Shown here piece after piece: positions 12,604 to 25,493 of a stretch of DNA of 64,000 nt. A program made the translations under genes and the position numbers. Source of the stretch: Vermamoeba vermiformis (taxonomy: Eukaryota; Tubulinea; Echinamoebida); NCBI GenBank assembly GCA_045837725.1, contig JBEWZL010000200.1, positions 186,001-250,000 on the forward strand, read 5' to 3'. Positions within the stretch are counted from its first letter, which is position 1, and every line of letters starts with the position of its first letter. A model generated the notes under the pieces. It was not told the origin of the DNA. It saw only the letters and a program-made list of their open reading frames with translations, and ran no database searches.

Positions 12604-15136
12604 ATGTTACAGATCGCACGACAAGTGAGTTTACTTTCATGAACCTATAATCGATTAATATTTTACGTATAGAGTTAATATGAATTATCAAAATTACTGC
12701 ACAGCTTAAATTAACAATCTAATACGTACATCATGCTAGATCCGGATATTACAATTAAATTAATTATCTAATTTTGGCTCTAAATTCGAAACAAATCATT
12801 GCACGTGTATAACTATTTCTATTTATTATAGGCATGCTCAAGGAGCTCGATTGTAGCACAAAAATTGTTTAAAAACCATTCACGAACGTTCAAATCCGAT
12901 CTAAGATCCACTCGCAGACGGGGAGGCCTGCTACAATGCCTGTACCAATCATATACAACGATGATGAAAGACAATGTGGCCCCGCAGTTCAACAGAACTG
13001 CAAGCTTTGCCAGTTTCAAAAAAGTAGATCTGAATACCAGAAATAAGGTAGAGTATTACTGAATAATTCGCCACTATTTTTCCACGAAATATAATGGATA
13101 TGCTAGACTTTTTGTACAAGTATTAATACCCACTATTAATTCTCAGCCGAGATCTGCTGTTGCTGAACCTCGTCCAGACTCCGAAGCCTATCTTAATTTC
13201 AAAAACTTGAAGCAAATAGCATTAGAAAATCCACAGGTAATATTTCGACCGTTGAATAGCAAGATCCGAAAGATAGATCTTCGTTCATGAAAAACACAGC
13301 TAGATCGCACAAGACTCCGAAGACTCCGAATCTGACCTTCTATCATTTATATTAGATGGCCATGCAAAAATATGCAGAGATTAATGCCAAACAAGTCCCT
13401 ATTCTACGGCCACAAATGTACACGGTCATGTTGCCACTGCTCGCCAAGTACGGCACTGACGCGGATGTGGAAGCAGCTTTCAAGGATATTATAGAAAAGA
13501 AGTATACCATAACAATCAGGTACGCACTCTTAAGCCTATTTTCAATCAAGATAAGATCCGATCTAACAAAATGTCTTTTTCAGACCGTTCCATTTGATGA
13601 TTAAGGCTTATATTGATAAAAATCAGCTTGCTAAAGCCATGGCATTATTCGATCGAATGGATCAATGCAACGTGACCCCAGACGTAACTATATTCGGCGA
13701 AATATTCTGCGTATTGGACATGTCGAAGGATCGCGAGCTGGTTGCGGAATTATTCGAAAAAATGAAGCATTTTGATATTCAACTAGATACACCGCTATTC
13801 AATCTGTTTTTGAAACGAAAGAAAGAAACTGACGAAGACATTAATAATCGCAAGTCATCGCGCGACAGTCACCTGGCCTCCATTCAAACAGCCCTCGATA
13901 TTATCAGTCATATGCGCTCGTATAACTTACAGCCCGACGCCAGGTACGCATTTATTAATATAATGATAATACTACATAATATAGAACCGAGTTGTAGTGC
14001 GTTAAAGTAGCTGATCCGCAACATTTTTTAGGACAATCTTACATTTGCTCCAATTATACGGAAATTCGCCAGACAGCGTCGTGCATATCGAGAGACTCCT
14101 TCAATCCATTTTCCCCGAATTACATCAATATATTTTATCCTCAACGCCGTACACGCAAGATCAACTCCGAACCCTGATTAACAACCCCGCGAACGTGCTC
14201 ATCGATACCTATAATATTAACTATTTAATGGCTATTTATTCTAAGAAGAAAGACTTATCTAAGATGGAGCGGTTGTTCGCGTACTTGAAGAATTACGGCA
14301 AAGTGTCAAAAGTGTCATTCAACCAACTGATCAACTTCAACTTGGAACAAAAGAATTACGCGCGAGTCGTCGAACTAGCCGAAAGCATGCAAGATTTGGG
14401 CTTTTCAATGAGTCCATACGACACTCACTTGTACGTCCTCGCGCTCAAGGAGCTCGGTCAAATCGACAAGGTAGGCACTTTGCATTCCATTTTTTCTTTT
14501 ACATTGCAACAAAACATTATGATATGAGTATCATAATTAGTACTCACTGGCCTCATTACAAATAGGCCATCGATTACTTCGAGAAGTACTACAAGTTCAA
14601 TCAGCAACTCGTGCACAATGAGTTCATCAACGAACAGTTTTCTGATATTTCATCGTTGTACGCGGGAGTTAAGAGATTCGATGAAGCCAGCAAGTGGTTT
14701 GATATGGCTAGGTGAGTATAGGAGCTGTCACGTGACTGTTAATCTGAGCCCTGGTTAATGAATTTTCATTTTTAGAAACAAAGGTCGATTGACGCGTGAC
14801 ATGTATCAGAAACCAATCAAAGCATTCGCTGAAGCAGGAAACCCTCGCAAGGCATTAGAACTGCTCGAAGAAGTTTTGAGAAAGCACATCCGCGTTGAAC
14901 ACGCGATTTTTGACGCGGTGATGACGAGTTACTTGCAACAAATGAACAACGGCGAGAACTTGCAAAATGATTTAATTAGGTTGCTTGATGAAATGCGAAA
15001 TAACGTAAGTTGGTGGTAATAGTTATTAGATGACTAGTTGACTTACGCGTATTATCAGGAAATACCGGTTAGTACGACGTGGATGCAGAAGATTAAAAGT
15101 GTATTAGCACAACAACGAAGTGCACCGAAACAATAA
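12604..15136 (+). CDS. PPR/TPR-like helical repeat protein, predicted mitochondrial
   Basis: Nine exons: 12604-12624, 12832-13047, 13147-13236, 13356-13519, 13584-13943, 14032-14470, 14566-14711, 14776-15004 and 15059-15136. The spliced N-terminus (MLQIARQACSRSSIV, then many Arg/Ser and no acidic residues) looks like a mitochondrial presequence. The body is a series of paired helices with pentatricopeptide spacing: LMIKAYIDKNQLAKAMALFD with RMDQCNVTPDVTIFGEIF, a pair with ISHMRSYNLQPDARTILHL, VVELAESMQDLGFSMSPYD, and KPIKAFAEAGNPRKALELLE. PPR proteins bind organellar RNA and control its processing or translation, so an RNA-binding role in the mitochondrion is the natural inference. The target is unknown. 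Confidence 0.75.
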
Positions 15137-15443
15137 AACTGACCTTGATCCGACGCGTGAGTTTTAATGGCAATCTGGCACATTAATTTAGTGTAACAAA
15201 TCTAATTCCGATGTCATTCATCAAAAACTACCACGCAATTACACTATTGGTCACTCGTGACAGTTAAATCAGGTATAATTTCGTGAATTGATTCAACCCA
15301 GCGGAGAAACTCATCCAATTCAACGCAGGCCTTGAATTATGACTAAGGAGCTCTAACTCAGCTTAGCTATGGGCAAAAAGTTGCAGTTGACAGTAAGAAA
15401 AGGCTAAAGGCTACTTAGATAGCGGAATAATTGGCTATTTTAG
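15137..15443. other. Spacer and unresolved first exon of the DUF2278 gene
   Basis: Spacer after the PPR-like gene. An ATG at 15369 followed by MGKKLQLT and a GTAAG donor at 15393 is the only candidate first exon, but its phase (0) does not match the acceptor at 15443 (phase 1 needed). The true start is unresolved. Confidence 0.3.
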
Positions 15444-16369
15444 GGCCAGTCATTGGAACAACTCACGTGGTTGACAAGGATAAAAAGTACAGACTCCAGC
15501 TCAGTTTTATGATAAATCAACTCAATAAGATCACCACACTCCCAATGTCAACGATTACAGGCCGACATCCCCGCCGCGTCAATCAGCGTAAGGACTTCAA
15601 AAAGAAGAAGACGCCATCCACAAGAGGCGAGGCACAATACAAAGACAAATTCGTGCGACTCATCGGAGAGGTCATCAGTGTCTACCACGATGGTAATTCG
15701 TATTCGTTATTCTCGTTCTTTTCTAAATTCGCTTAGATGATGACAAACCTCATGCTGTGTTTCAAGTCAAAGCGACAGACGCCAAAACAGGCCAAACTAC
15801 TACCTACCGCATTCCTATCAACACGCACTCAATTAAAGGCGGTAATGGGAAAGGCAGTGATGTGCAATACTCCGTCGGTGTTGATAGACAGGACGAGCCC
15901 TTCAACTTGGAGGCAGAGGCCGGCTTGACTCAAGATGTTCACCTCTCGTATGTTGATTTGGGTCTCAAGCAAACTATGTTCCGCAGCGTTGGCGAAGGTG
16001 AGTTGAATTTGTTATGAGGTTGAGGACTCATAAGTTGCTTGTCAGGTACTATCTTTGGTACGCTCGCGGCATTAGCCCAAGAGAGTGAAGCGGTCATCAT
16101 CTATGGCAAAATGTACAGCCGAACTGGCCTGCACGATGTGCACATGAACAGTGGCGAGAAAGGTTCCGGATGGACAAGTAAGCGTTGGAAATGGATCGCG
16201 TATCATAAAATTAATTCGCTCGCTTTTAGACGACAAGGGACACGATGGAGCTGTCGGCTTCTATCTCAAAGGGCAACAAGGAGGGCCCGACAATTCGTTC
16301 CCGGACCGTATTGAGTGGGTATTCATCAAATTCGAGTCGCAGGATTTTGAGGTAGCAAAAAACTTGTAG
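15444..16369 (+). CDS. YukJ-like protein (DUF2278 family), 5' end unresolved
   Basis: Exons 15444-15692, 15737-15997, 16046-16177 and 16230-16369. The order of motifs matches the bacterial YukJ/DUF2278 family: an N-terminal GPVIGTTHVV strand, a central HAVFQVKATDAKTG / YRIPINTHSI segment, GLHDVHMNSGE (bacterial members have HDIHMNQG), the NDKGHDGAVGFY strand and a closing WVFIKFESQDF. The family is common in bacteria and its biochemistry is undefined. Here the gene has at least three spliceosomal introns, so it is a resident gene, and ancient transfer from bacteria is a reasonable inference. The first in-frame ATG inside the exon (15509) would cut off the conserved front, so an upstream exon is likely. 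Confidence 0.65.
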
Positions 16370-16730
16370 ATCATTTCTTTTGCTAGTCGTGAAATTTTAT
16401 TATATATGCAGTAATAAACTCCTTTGCGCGAGCAAATGCTTTAAACAACGCAAATGAGTCTATTTTGGTCTCTGGCGAAGATTCGTCGGCACTTTCCGCC
16501 TCCCCAGCCACAAAGGAGGAAAAAATGACAAGGTGACACAATTGGCATTGCACAGTCCTGTTTTTTATTGTTCTACTTAACGTAAGTACCACGATCCTCG
16601 TTTAAGGCTTTATTATATGAGGCTTGAAATCATAATCTTAGCTTCAAATCCGAAGATATTTTCTTAACTTCAATTTTATCAATTAATCAATAAATTGCTT
16701 TATTATTAACTATAAAATTAATCTTAGATA

Positions 16731-18995
16731 ATGGCTCGCGTAATCATCGCCGTTTTGGCTGTTGTCTTGGCTTTGGCCTTGGTCGACGCCAAGATCTTCC
16801 TCCAGAGAACTACCATTCCCCCTAACTTTGTTAGACTTGGTCGCACTGACCCCAACATGATGTTTGATTTCCGTGTTGCTCTTAAGCAACGCAATGTTGA
16901 CGTTCTTGAGGTAAATTGAGTTCAGTAATTATGACGGACAAGCAAATCTAATTTCATTTTTAATTTCAAAGGCTACTTTGCTCGACGTCTCCAATCCTGA
17001 ATCTGCTAACTACGGTAAGTATTGGATTAATTATTCATCAGTCCCATTTCCTTTCTGCTTGAAAATCTTTTTCATCTGTCAGATTGGCGCGATTATTTTT
17101 TCTCCGTCTAATTGTGGTTTTTAGGCAAATGGTGGACCACTGAACAAATCCTTGACTTGATTGCCCCTTCCAAGGACGAAATTCGCCCCGTCATTGCTTG
17201 GTTGAAGGCTGCTGGTATTCAACAGATCGACGCTTCTGGCCGCGACTTCATCAAGGTCGTTGCTCCCATCAGAATCATCGAGAACTTGTTCCAAACTCAA
17301 TTCTACAACTACCAATACACTCCCACCGGTAAGTTTTTTCTGATTTTTCGAAATCCGTTCTATTTCTGAACCAAAAAATTTTATTTTTAGGTAAGATCCA
17401 CTCCCGTGTTTTCGGTGCTGTCCACGTTCCTGAGAACCTCGAGATCATTGATATGATCTTCGGTTTGACTGAGTTGGTTAAGCCCTCTTCCATCAACGCT
17501 CACTACAAGCCCGTCGACAAGCGATCTGTTCAACAAGATCCTCTTGGCTACATCTACCCCGGTATTCTTAGAACTATGTACGGTGTTCCCGCCAAGTTCT
17601 GGGTCAACGCTCAAAGCTCCATTTGCGTCGCTGAATTCCAAGACGATGCTTCATTCAACAAGCAAGATCTTACTACCTTCAACCAAGGTATGAACGAGAA
17701 CATCCACGTCGACAAGATTGTTGGTCCTTACTCTGGCGACAGCCCGGATGCTGAGTCTACCCTGGACGTTCAAGTACGTACTATAGCCATCTATTTAACT
17801 CGATTACTAGTCCTAATTTTATCCGCCAAAAGTACGCCTCTGCCCTTGCCTTGAACTCCACTTTCTGGTTCTGGACTGTTGACAGATGGATGTACGAATT
17901 CGCCACTCAATTGTTCAACGCCAAGGCTTTCCCTCTCGTCGTCTCCATGTCCTGGGGCTGGCCCGAAGACGAGCAATGCCAGATCGTCGACTGCTCCAAC
18001 GGTCAATCTTCTTACCAATACGTCGCCAAGGTCAACACTGAATTCGTCAAGATCGGTCTCAAGGGTGTCACTCTCTTGGCTGCCTCTGGTGATCAAGGTG
18101 CTCCTGGTGACGAGTTCAACAACTGCAACGGCGGTATCTCCACCATCTTCCCTGGTGCCTCTCCTTGGGTCACTTCCGTCGGTGCTACTATGTTGGTCTC
18201 TTCTTCTGCCCAAGCCAAGCGTCAAGCCAACCAACCCCCTGTTTGCCAACAGTAAGTCCACAAAATTATTTATGACACGTGTCATTAAACATTTTCTAAT
18301 TGTATTATTAGAATGACTTGCGCTACCACCACTACTGAAGGTGTCTGCACTTATCCTAGTAAGTCCCGGAAGATTTCGAAAATTATTGCGAAAATTCTGA
18401 AGCGAGCAAATTGATTAATCCGCTTTTACTCTTAGCCGCTTTGATCACCACTGGTGGTGGTTTCTCTGACGTCTCTCCCACCCCTGCTTGGCAAAAGGAT
18501 GTCGTCAAGACCTACTTGAACTCTGGTGTTCAATTGCCCACTGGTAACTTCAATGCCTCTAACCGTGGTTTCCCTGACGTTGCTGCCAACGGCCACAACT
18601 ACTTGATCCAATTGCTCGGTCAAGGTTTCGTTCAAGTCGACGGGTACGTTGTTGTGCTACCATATTTCCGTTATTTTGACATTGATACTAACGCGTGGTG
18701 CAGTACTTCTGCCTCTTCCCCCGTCTTCGCTGCTGTCATTTCTCTCTTGAACAGCTACTTGTTGGACCACGGCAAGACCCCCATCGGTTTCGCCAACCCC
18801 TTGTTGTACAAGATGTACGCCGCTGATAAGAGCACCTTCACTGATATCACCTCTGGCAACAACTACTGCACTGAGTCTTGCTGCGGTTCTCTTGGTTACG
18901 TCGCCACTAAGGGCTGGGACGCCGTTACTGGTCTCGGTACTCCTGTCTTCCCTAGAATGCAAAACTACTTGAAGAACAACGTTCTCAAGGCCTAA
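16731..18995 (+). CDS. Sedolisin (S53) serine-carboxyl protease, tripeptidyl-peptidase-like
   Basis: Eight exons: 16731-16910, 16972-17014, 17125-17328, 17391-17773, 17833-18251, 18312-18358, 18436-18643 and 18704-18995. It begins with a signal peptide (MARVIIAVLAVVLALALVDA) and a pro-domain with GKWWTTEQI. Catalytic residues are in place: Glu and Asp in DAESTLDVQYA, Asp in LLAASGDQGAP, and Ser in GTSASSPVFAA, whose Gly codon is split by the last intron. The calcium-site motif DAVTGLGTPVF is near the end. This is a complete lysosomal or secreted acid protease, useful for digesting prey. Codon choice is strongly biased to C-ending codons (GTC, ATC, AAG), unlike its neighbours, which suggests high expression. 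Confidence 0.95.
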
Positions 18996-19225
18996 GTTGG
19001 TTGCCTTCGAATGACAAAGCAGATCTTGATTAAATAAAGAACTGTTTCTTATAGGACCAGTAGATTATTTCGTGCGTCATATAATTCACGTCGTTTAACC
19101 AGCTACAGTTATTTCTCGAAGCACGTCAAGTTTTAAATTGCGTTCACGGAAACAGTGCTCATTTTTTTCTGGATCGTGACAAGACGCGAACACAATCGAG
19201 ACTCCTGTCCTATACCAACTTAATT

Positions 19226-21135
19226 ATGAATAGAGTGCCTCCAAAACAGAGTTCTGACTCATTCTGGCTCACGCAAGCCAAGTTCGAGAACGTAAAAACG
19301 GCGGATCCAATAACCGCCGAACAGGATGTGATCATTATTGGTACGTCATTTTATCATGATTGCCTATAAAATAGATTTTATGGCATAATTTTCATAATAG
19401 CTTTGATAATTGGCTTCTGGACACGCAAAATTGCCTTTTGAAATCCACGTTTTGTCTTTCTAACTCGCAGCCGGTTTATAGGAGGTGGTATTTCTGGTGT
19501 TAGCACCGCATATTTTTTGAAGAAGTACGGTGTTCCCAATGTTTTGCTGCTGGAGAGTCGCGGGATCGCTTCTGGTAGGTTCTCTCATTTTAAAAATCTA
19601 AATTAATTCTAAATAATGATTTTTGGCAATATATCGATTGTATATACTATTAGGAGCATGCTCCACGATGTACCTGAATTTTAATTAATGTGATCCATTG
19701 TACCTAGCCGAAAGATGCTTTGTCCCAAAATGCTGCTTTCTCGAATATCTTTCCCTTACAATTTATTATTATTAGATATACGATTTGTGTACAGATATTA
19801 CGATCATGCGACAATCTTTTAATGTTTCATGAACAGGTGCTACGGGACGTAACGGTGGTCACTTGTGGTCTAAAGCCCCAACTCTCGATCGTATCAAGCA
19901 GTTCGGCATTGAACAGGTGAAAAAGATGATTGACTTCGAGACTGAGACTGTTGAGCTCGTGGTGGACTTCGTTACTGCGAATAACGTACCGTGCGACTTC
20001 AGGAGATGCGGATCCGTTAGTTTGACCTCAAAGGACGAGGAAGCATTAGAAATGAAGCATACTATTCAATTATTGAAGCAGTTGCCCGGATTCAAAGACT
20101 TGCCTGTTGAATACTTAGAGGCGGAGCAGATTCAACGATTTACGCACGGCTCCACAGCTTTCAAAGGAGGCATTTTGTCAAAGAATGCTGGTCAATTATG
20201 GCCCGCAAAGCTTATCTTCTTCGTTGTTCAAAAGGCGATGGATCTCGGTCTAAACCTTTGGACTCAAACTACGGTGACCCAAGTGCGCAAAGAGAAGAAC
20301 ATTTATGTCGTCACTGCTACTAGAGACGGAAAGACCGTTCAGTTCAGAACCAAGTCCGTAGTCTACGCTACTAACGGATACGCAGACGGTACGGATCTTC
20401 TTCTTTGGACCTGTTAGTTCTAACTACTTGTTTAGGCCTAGTACCTCAATTGAAAGACATTATTGTGCCTGTGCGCGGACAAGTCATCACCACCTCACCT
20501 ATTAAGCCACTTATACCGCACAACTTGTCCATGAATGATGGCTACGAGTACATGATTCACAGAGGTACGGTGACTGTTAGGTAACAATCGCGAGCTAATG
20601 TTTGGATTAGAGGATGGTAGAATAGTGTTAGGAGGCATGAGATGGAAGTCTAAGAACGATATGGAGCGTAACTTAATTGATGACAGTCAGATCTCGCAAG
20701 ATGTGAGCAAAGGGTTGCGCGACATGTTGCCGGAGAAATTCCCGTACTTGAAGCAACACAAATACACTATCGAGAATGTAAGTATATATGGGCCGACATC
20801 TAGTATTGTACCCCGATACTAATGGCCTATATGATTACTAGGAATGGAGCGGTGTAATGGGTTTTTCAACGGATGAGAACCCTTTGATCGGTGCTATTTC
20901 ACCCGTAGAACGAGTCACTGTTGATAAAGCACGTACTGGCGCTGTAATGAGTGGAGAGTACATCTTGGCTGGCTACACGGGCTATGGTATGCCTATTTGC
21001 TTCGGTGCTGGCAAGGCTGTAGCGGAGATGGTGATCGGCTTGCAAGATCCGTTCAAGTTTATCGAAGCGTACTCTCCTCAACGATACGAGGTATTCCGCA
21101 AGGCAGTACAACAGCCATTACGAGCAAAGATGTGA
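19226..21135 (+). CDS. FAD-dependent oxidoreductase, DAO family
   Basis: Six exons: 19226-19340, 19482-19574, 19837-20398, 20436-20574, 20611-20777 and 20842-21135. The Rossmann dinucleotide motif is assembled across the first intron as DVIIIGGGISGVSTAYFL, followed by SGATGRNGGHLW, a typical second FAD contact of DAO-type amine or amino-acid oxidases. Later motifs are VVYATNGYADG, PVRGQVITT and the C-terminal GYTGYGMPICFGAGKAVAEM that closes over the flavin. No signal peptide is visible and the C-terminus (RAKM) is not a clear PTS1. Members oxidise amino acids, sarcosine or similar amines. Substrate not predictable. Confidence 0.85.
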
Positions 21136-21290
21136 AATAAAGTGTTGCTGTATTATGTTCGTTTTTGGGATCCCACGTGCTGACCTGAAGAAATCTCTCT
21201 TTGCGGCGATTCTGTTTTTTGCAGCAGCCTTAATTATTGTCTCCGATAGACCTTTTAGTATACACAATTAATAGGTCGTGTAATATTAAA

Positions 21291-23251
21291 ATGATTCCAC
21301 TTCAGTTGCTGTGGAAGGTAAGGGAAAAAATTAGCAACTTTTCAATCGAATCAAAAAAAGGAATAATTAAATAAGAGTAATCGAACAGAAAATATTATTA
21401 ATTGATATCAATCATGCTGGTGATTGTATTCCTGGAAATTATTTTGCCCGATCACCAATTAATCAGATATTAATACCTATTGGCGTCCTACAAATTGAAA
21501 TAATTATAAAAAATACAATTAGTCAATATGGCACGAATAACCGTATTGTTGACGACTGTTAATGCTAATTTAATAATTTTTAAGTGGATCTACATTAACT
21601 TCGATGCACCGACCGAGAAGAAGAAGGGCTCCGATGAAAATGACGCACCAGCAGTGAGTTCACTTCCAAAGAAATTAAAATTAGTCGATCTCGACACGGC
21701 ACTGGAAGAATTTTTCTCGTGGGATGAGCTTCCTGAAGACGTAAGTTATCAATTGAATTAGCAATTATTATTTGAAAAAAATAACGCAAATTTAATTCTG
21801 AATATAAATTGCAATTAAAGGTCAAAGCAAGTAAAACTGCGAAGATCACGGCGAAAGCATTGATCCCACTCGCCTCACAATTAGTACACGAAGAAGGACA
21901 ATTTTTCTTTGATCCTACTGATGCCGATAATGGTTCAACTGAATCTCAAGGAACACAATCGCAAGAAATGGCGCCACATCCGGCAACAAAAAAACTCAAA
22001 TTTTATTTAGCACGTATTACACAAACTAAGAAAAAGAGTCGATCAAAAGACGTACCTGAATTTCCTGAAGAATTTAAACAGAAGCTGCTCAATCACCTGC
22101 GAACGGAGATTATGGGTCGTAAATCCAACTCTGGCAGCTCCTTGGCACATATGAATACTAATAACTCACCTACGAAGAATTTATTAAGCAGTCAAGCAAG
22201 TTTCTTAAGCAACAGTAACGCTACGATCTCACCTAGTTCAAGCATGCCTGATCTGTCTAAACAACCGACTTTGGTAAGCCTTTAAACTCACTATTACTTG
22301 CTATCTATTTATCAATAATATAATATGATATTTGAATGGCCATTTCAAATTTTATAAGGGCGTGCGTACGAAACACCGCAAACAATCTTATTTTCGATTT
22401 ACGTTGCTTTGTACCGGCTTGTTTTTGAAATCGAATTTTATTCTTTATAAGCAAGTAATATAGTGGTATAACGTTATCTTTATTGGTCTTATTTCGATTT
22501 ATTGCTCCACATTTGACAAGTTGTCCTTCGTCAAAATTGCCAAACGTCCTTTAATTATTTGGTGCGATTAAATCGAACTAAATCGCTAATGTATATAAAA
22601 TTCAGAAATAATATTGGCATATTTTACTCACTGCTTTATTACAGAATTTGAATTTATTTTCTGACTCGCCTGCATTGAGCCCTTCTCCTTCCTTGTCTTC
22701 AATGTCGTCAACAGGAGGCTCAACGCTCGCTAAAACAATGTCTATTCCACCACCTCCACAACAAGTCACCGGCACCAAGCGCGCACTTCCAGATGAGGAT
22801 TCAGATCGACCGAAAAAGAAGGCGCGAACCGAAAAGAAAGAAGGTGGTCGTGGCCGAAAGAAGAAAGAAGAAGATGAATCATATTCAGAAGAAGAACACT
22901 CGCAAACACCTCCGCTAAGCAGAGTTAATTCGCTCGGCGAGGACTTTGATGTTAATGCCCGCTTGAGGCTGCTTGAAGACCAGCAGAAACAGATGGAGCA
23001 ACAGTTGGAAGCACTTAAGGGCGAGCTATTAATGAAGGACTTCGTATTCAAGCCCGTTTCGCAAGTCGCAGGTACGATGGCCGATCCGCAAGTTAAAGAA
23101 ATTAGCAAAAAACAAGAGAAAGATGAGCCTAAACAGCCGAAAAAACGAGGACGTCCTGCTAAGAAAAAGTAAGACCATTCACCGCTATATTTAGATTTAA
23201 TAAGTAACTAATTGAATTTTCCAAATTAGGCAAGTCTCTGACGATGATTAG
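21291..23251 (+). CDS. AT-hook nuclear protein, function unknown
   Basis: Exons 21291-21317, 21585-21740, 21821-22273, 22645-23168 and 23230-23251. The first exon (MIPLQLLWK) is the least certain. The middle part contains a conserved-looking helical region (FYLARITQTKKKSRSKDVP, then PEFPEEFKQKLLNHLR). The C-terminal half is low-complexity Ser/Pro, has a Lys/Arg-rich nuclear-localisation-like patch, a coiled coil (LRLLEDQQKQMEQQLEALKG), and ends with KKRGRPAKKK, a canonical AT-hook for minor-groove AT binding. It is likely a chromatin or transcription-associated protein. Family unrecognised. The last intron ends in CCAAATTAG, part of a recurring 10-mer. Confidence 0.65.
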
Positions 23252-23475
23252 ATCAGATCTCGGTCTGTGGTAATGTGTTTATAATGATAACTGTTTTTTA
23301 ATAAATTTTGTTTATTTTCTAAAGGCAACAGACGCAAGATTTACTAATTTCAATCTGAAATTTAATCGGTCAAACACGTGATCGAGCGGTTTGCCTCTGG
23401 AATCGTTCAGATTCCGAGGCACAAAAGCAACACTTTTCATTCTCATAGGTCCTAGAAGCATAATTTCTGGCTAGC

Positions 23476-25419
23476 ATGTTTGCCCTGCCTCCGCCGTATC
23501 TCAACCGCTCATCCGACCCGCGGATTTCGCAAGCTGCGCAACCAAACAAAATCAAGGTAATTTCTGGAATACTCGCAAAAATTAGCGTTTCATTGCCCTT
23601 ACCAATGCATCAAGATCAATTGGAGTTGCAACGCTCAAATTGAAACTGAATTTTGCGTCCAAGAAACGAAATTGAAATTTAATATTTAATTCAGGCCAAT
23701 ACGCAAGAGGAGGTATTAAAATGCCTTAAAGAGAATACTCCGTTTCAAATTGAAGCAGATTATTTGGAATTAGCTGGCCTGCATTTGACGCCAAACTCAG
23801 CGGAACTTTTTGCCGAAGCTGTCAAGTCCACGACAACGCTAACTGAGCTGAATGCGCAGCGCTATCTCGATCATTTCAATTGCAAGCTTCTCGCGGAGGC
23901 ACTTGCCGTCAACAGATCCATCAAAAGTTTGAGCATGTCGTTCAATGCCCTCGATGTCTACGAATGTGTAGCTCTCGGACAAGCGCTAGAGCTCAATCAA
24001 TCCATCACTGAACTCAATCTTGCTTTTGTTAATTTGGGCCCTAATGGCTGTGAGCGTCTAAGCCAAGCACTGAAGAAGAACACGACGATACAGAAGTTAG
24101 ATCTGACTGGCAACAATTTACGCGAGGCTAGCAGTCTTGCCCTAGCCGATGCCCTCAGAGTTAACAGGACTTTGACAAGTTTGGATTTATCGCGGTGCAG
24201 CATTCAAGCCCGCGAGTGTCAGATCTTGTGCAACGCTCTGGCGCTGAACCAAGGATTGAAATCCATCAATCTGCGTTACAACATGCTTGGCGTTGGATGT
24301 TGGCTGTCGATATCAAACATGCTCAGCATAAACAACACGTTGACTGCACTGAACCTCAAAGGCAATGTCATGGGCAACAACGGAGAACTCATTGCCGAGG
24401 CGCTGAAAATGAACAACACTTTGAAGTCACTTGACATTAGTAACTGTGGATTTGGCTTCGATGAAGACTGCAGAAGATTGAGCGAGGCATTGGAGCAGAA
24501 TAGTTCGCTGACATTGCTCAAGTTGGACAACAATCGAATCAGCACTAGCAACGTGTTGTTTGGCTCCTTGAAGCTGAATCACAGTCTCAAAACTCTCAGC
24601 ATCAAATCGATCCTCTTAAGCACGGAGGGTGTCAACTCACTTTGCGATGCCCTGACAGTGAACAGAACGCTGACAGAGCTTGATATGGGCAGCAATCGTA
24701 TTGGTGTGCAATCACTCAAAGAGCTCATGACAAAGCCATTGAAGTCGATCCGGTTGCACAAATGTATCTCAAAAGTCGAGGAGATAGACATGCTGTGCTC
24801 AGCTATGCTGATGAATCAGTCCATCACCAATTTGTCACTCGCCAAGTGCAGTCTCAACATCGATTGTTGTCGGGTACTTGGCGCGCTACTGAAGAAGACA
24901 CGTACCATTCGCACGCTCAATCTCAGCATGTGCCTCGTAGACCTCGCTGGCTACGAGAGTATTTGCGATGGTTTGAAGTACAATGATTCCATCACAAAGC
25001 TCGAGATTGGTCGACATCCGCTTGACATCGAAGCTTGCAAGTTGATTGGACAAATGCTAGCGCACAATCAAACGATTAGAGATCTTACTTTAGCATCGTA
25101 CATCGATACCAAGAAGGCAGAAGAACTCTACAACAGTGGTCTCAAGTTCAACGAGGCACTTGTCAGCTTAACTTCCGCGAATAGCAGCGCGACCAAGTAC
25201 AGTGAAGTAGCGCAAAAATTAGAACAAAATAAGCACTCGCAACGAGAGGTAATCCGCAACTCTGTCGTTAACATCACTGTCATCGCGCGACATGTGCAGC
25301 TGCGGGATAGGTTGCCGACTGAGCTGTGGTTTCACATTTTTGATTTAATTAGCAGTCCAGGTGTCAGTGTGGACTTTTTATCCATAGCGATCAATATCTT
25401 CAATAAGTATCACTCTTAA
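23476..25419 (+). CDS. Leucine-rich repeat (RNI/NLRC3-type) protein with F-box-like tail
   Basis: Two exons, 23476-23556 and 23695-25419. From about residue 50 there are more than fifteen 28-29-residue LRRs of ribonuclease-inhibitor type (pattern NTTIQKLDLTGNNLREASSLALADAL and equivalents), each alternating a strand and a helix. After the repeats, near the end, lies RDRLPTELWFHIFDLI, which resembles the first helix of an F-box. There is no nucleotide-binding domain. Possible roles are scaffolding, Ran-GAP-like contacts, or ubiquitin-ligase adaptor function if the F-box is genuine. In contrast to neighbouring genes nearly the whole coding region is one exon. Confidence 0.8.
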
Positions 25420-25493
25420 TTTACAATATTTATCTTTTTTTGTATAATACTACAATAAATAATAGGATCTATATACACAACCAATAACGATAA

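Noticed and set aside
15369-15392. Candidate first exon MGKKLQLT of the DUF2278 gene
   Set aside because: Donor phase 0 does not fit the acceptor phase 1; the joined frame hits a stop.
22602-23108. 168-aa Ser/Cys-rich minus-strand ORF
   Set aside because: Shadow of the Lys/Glu/Ser-rich AT-hook gene on the other strand.
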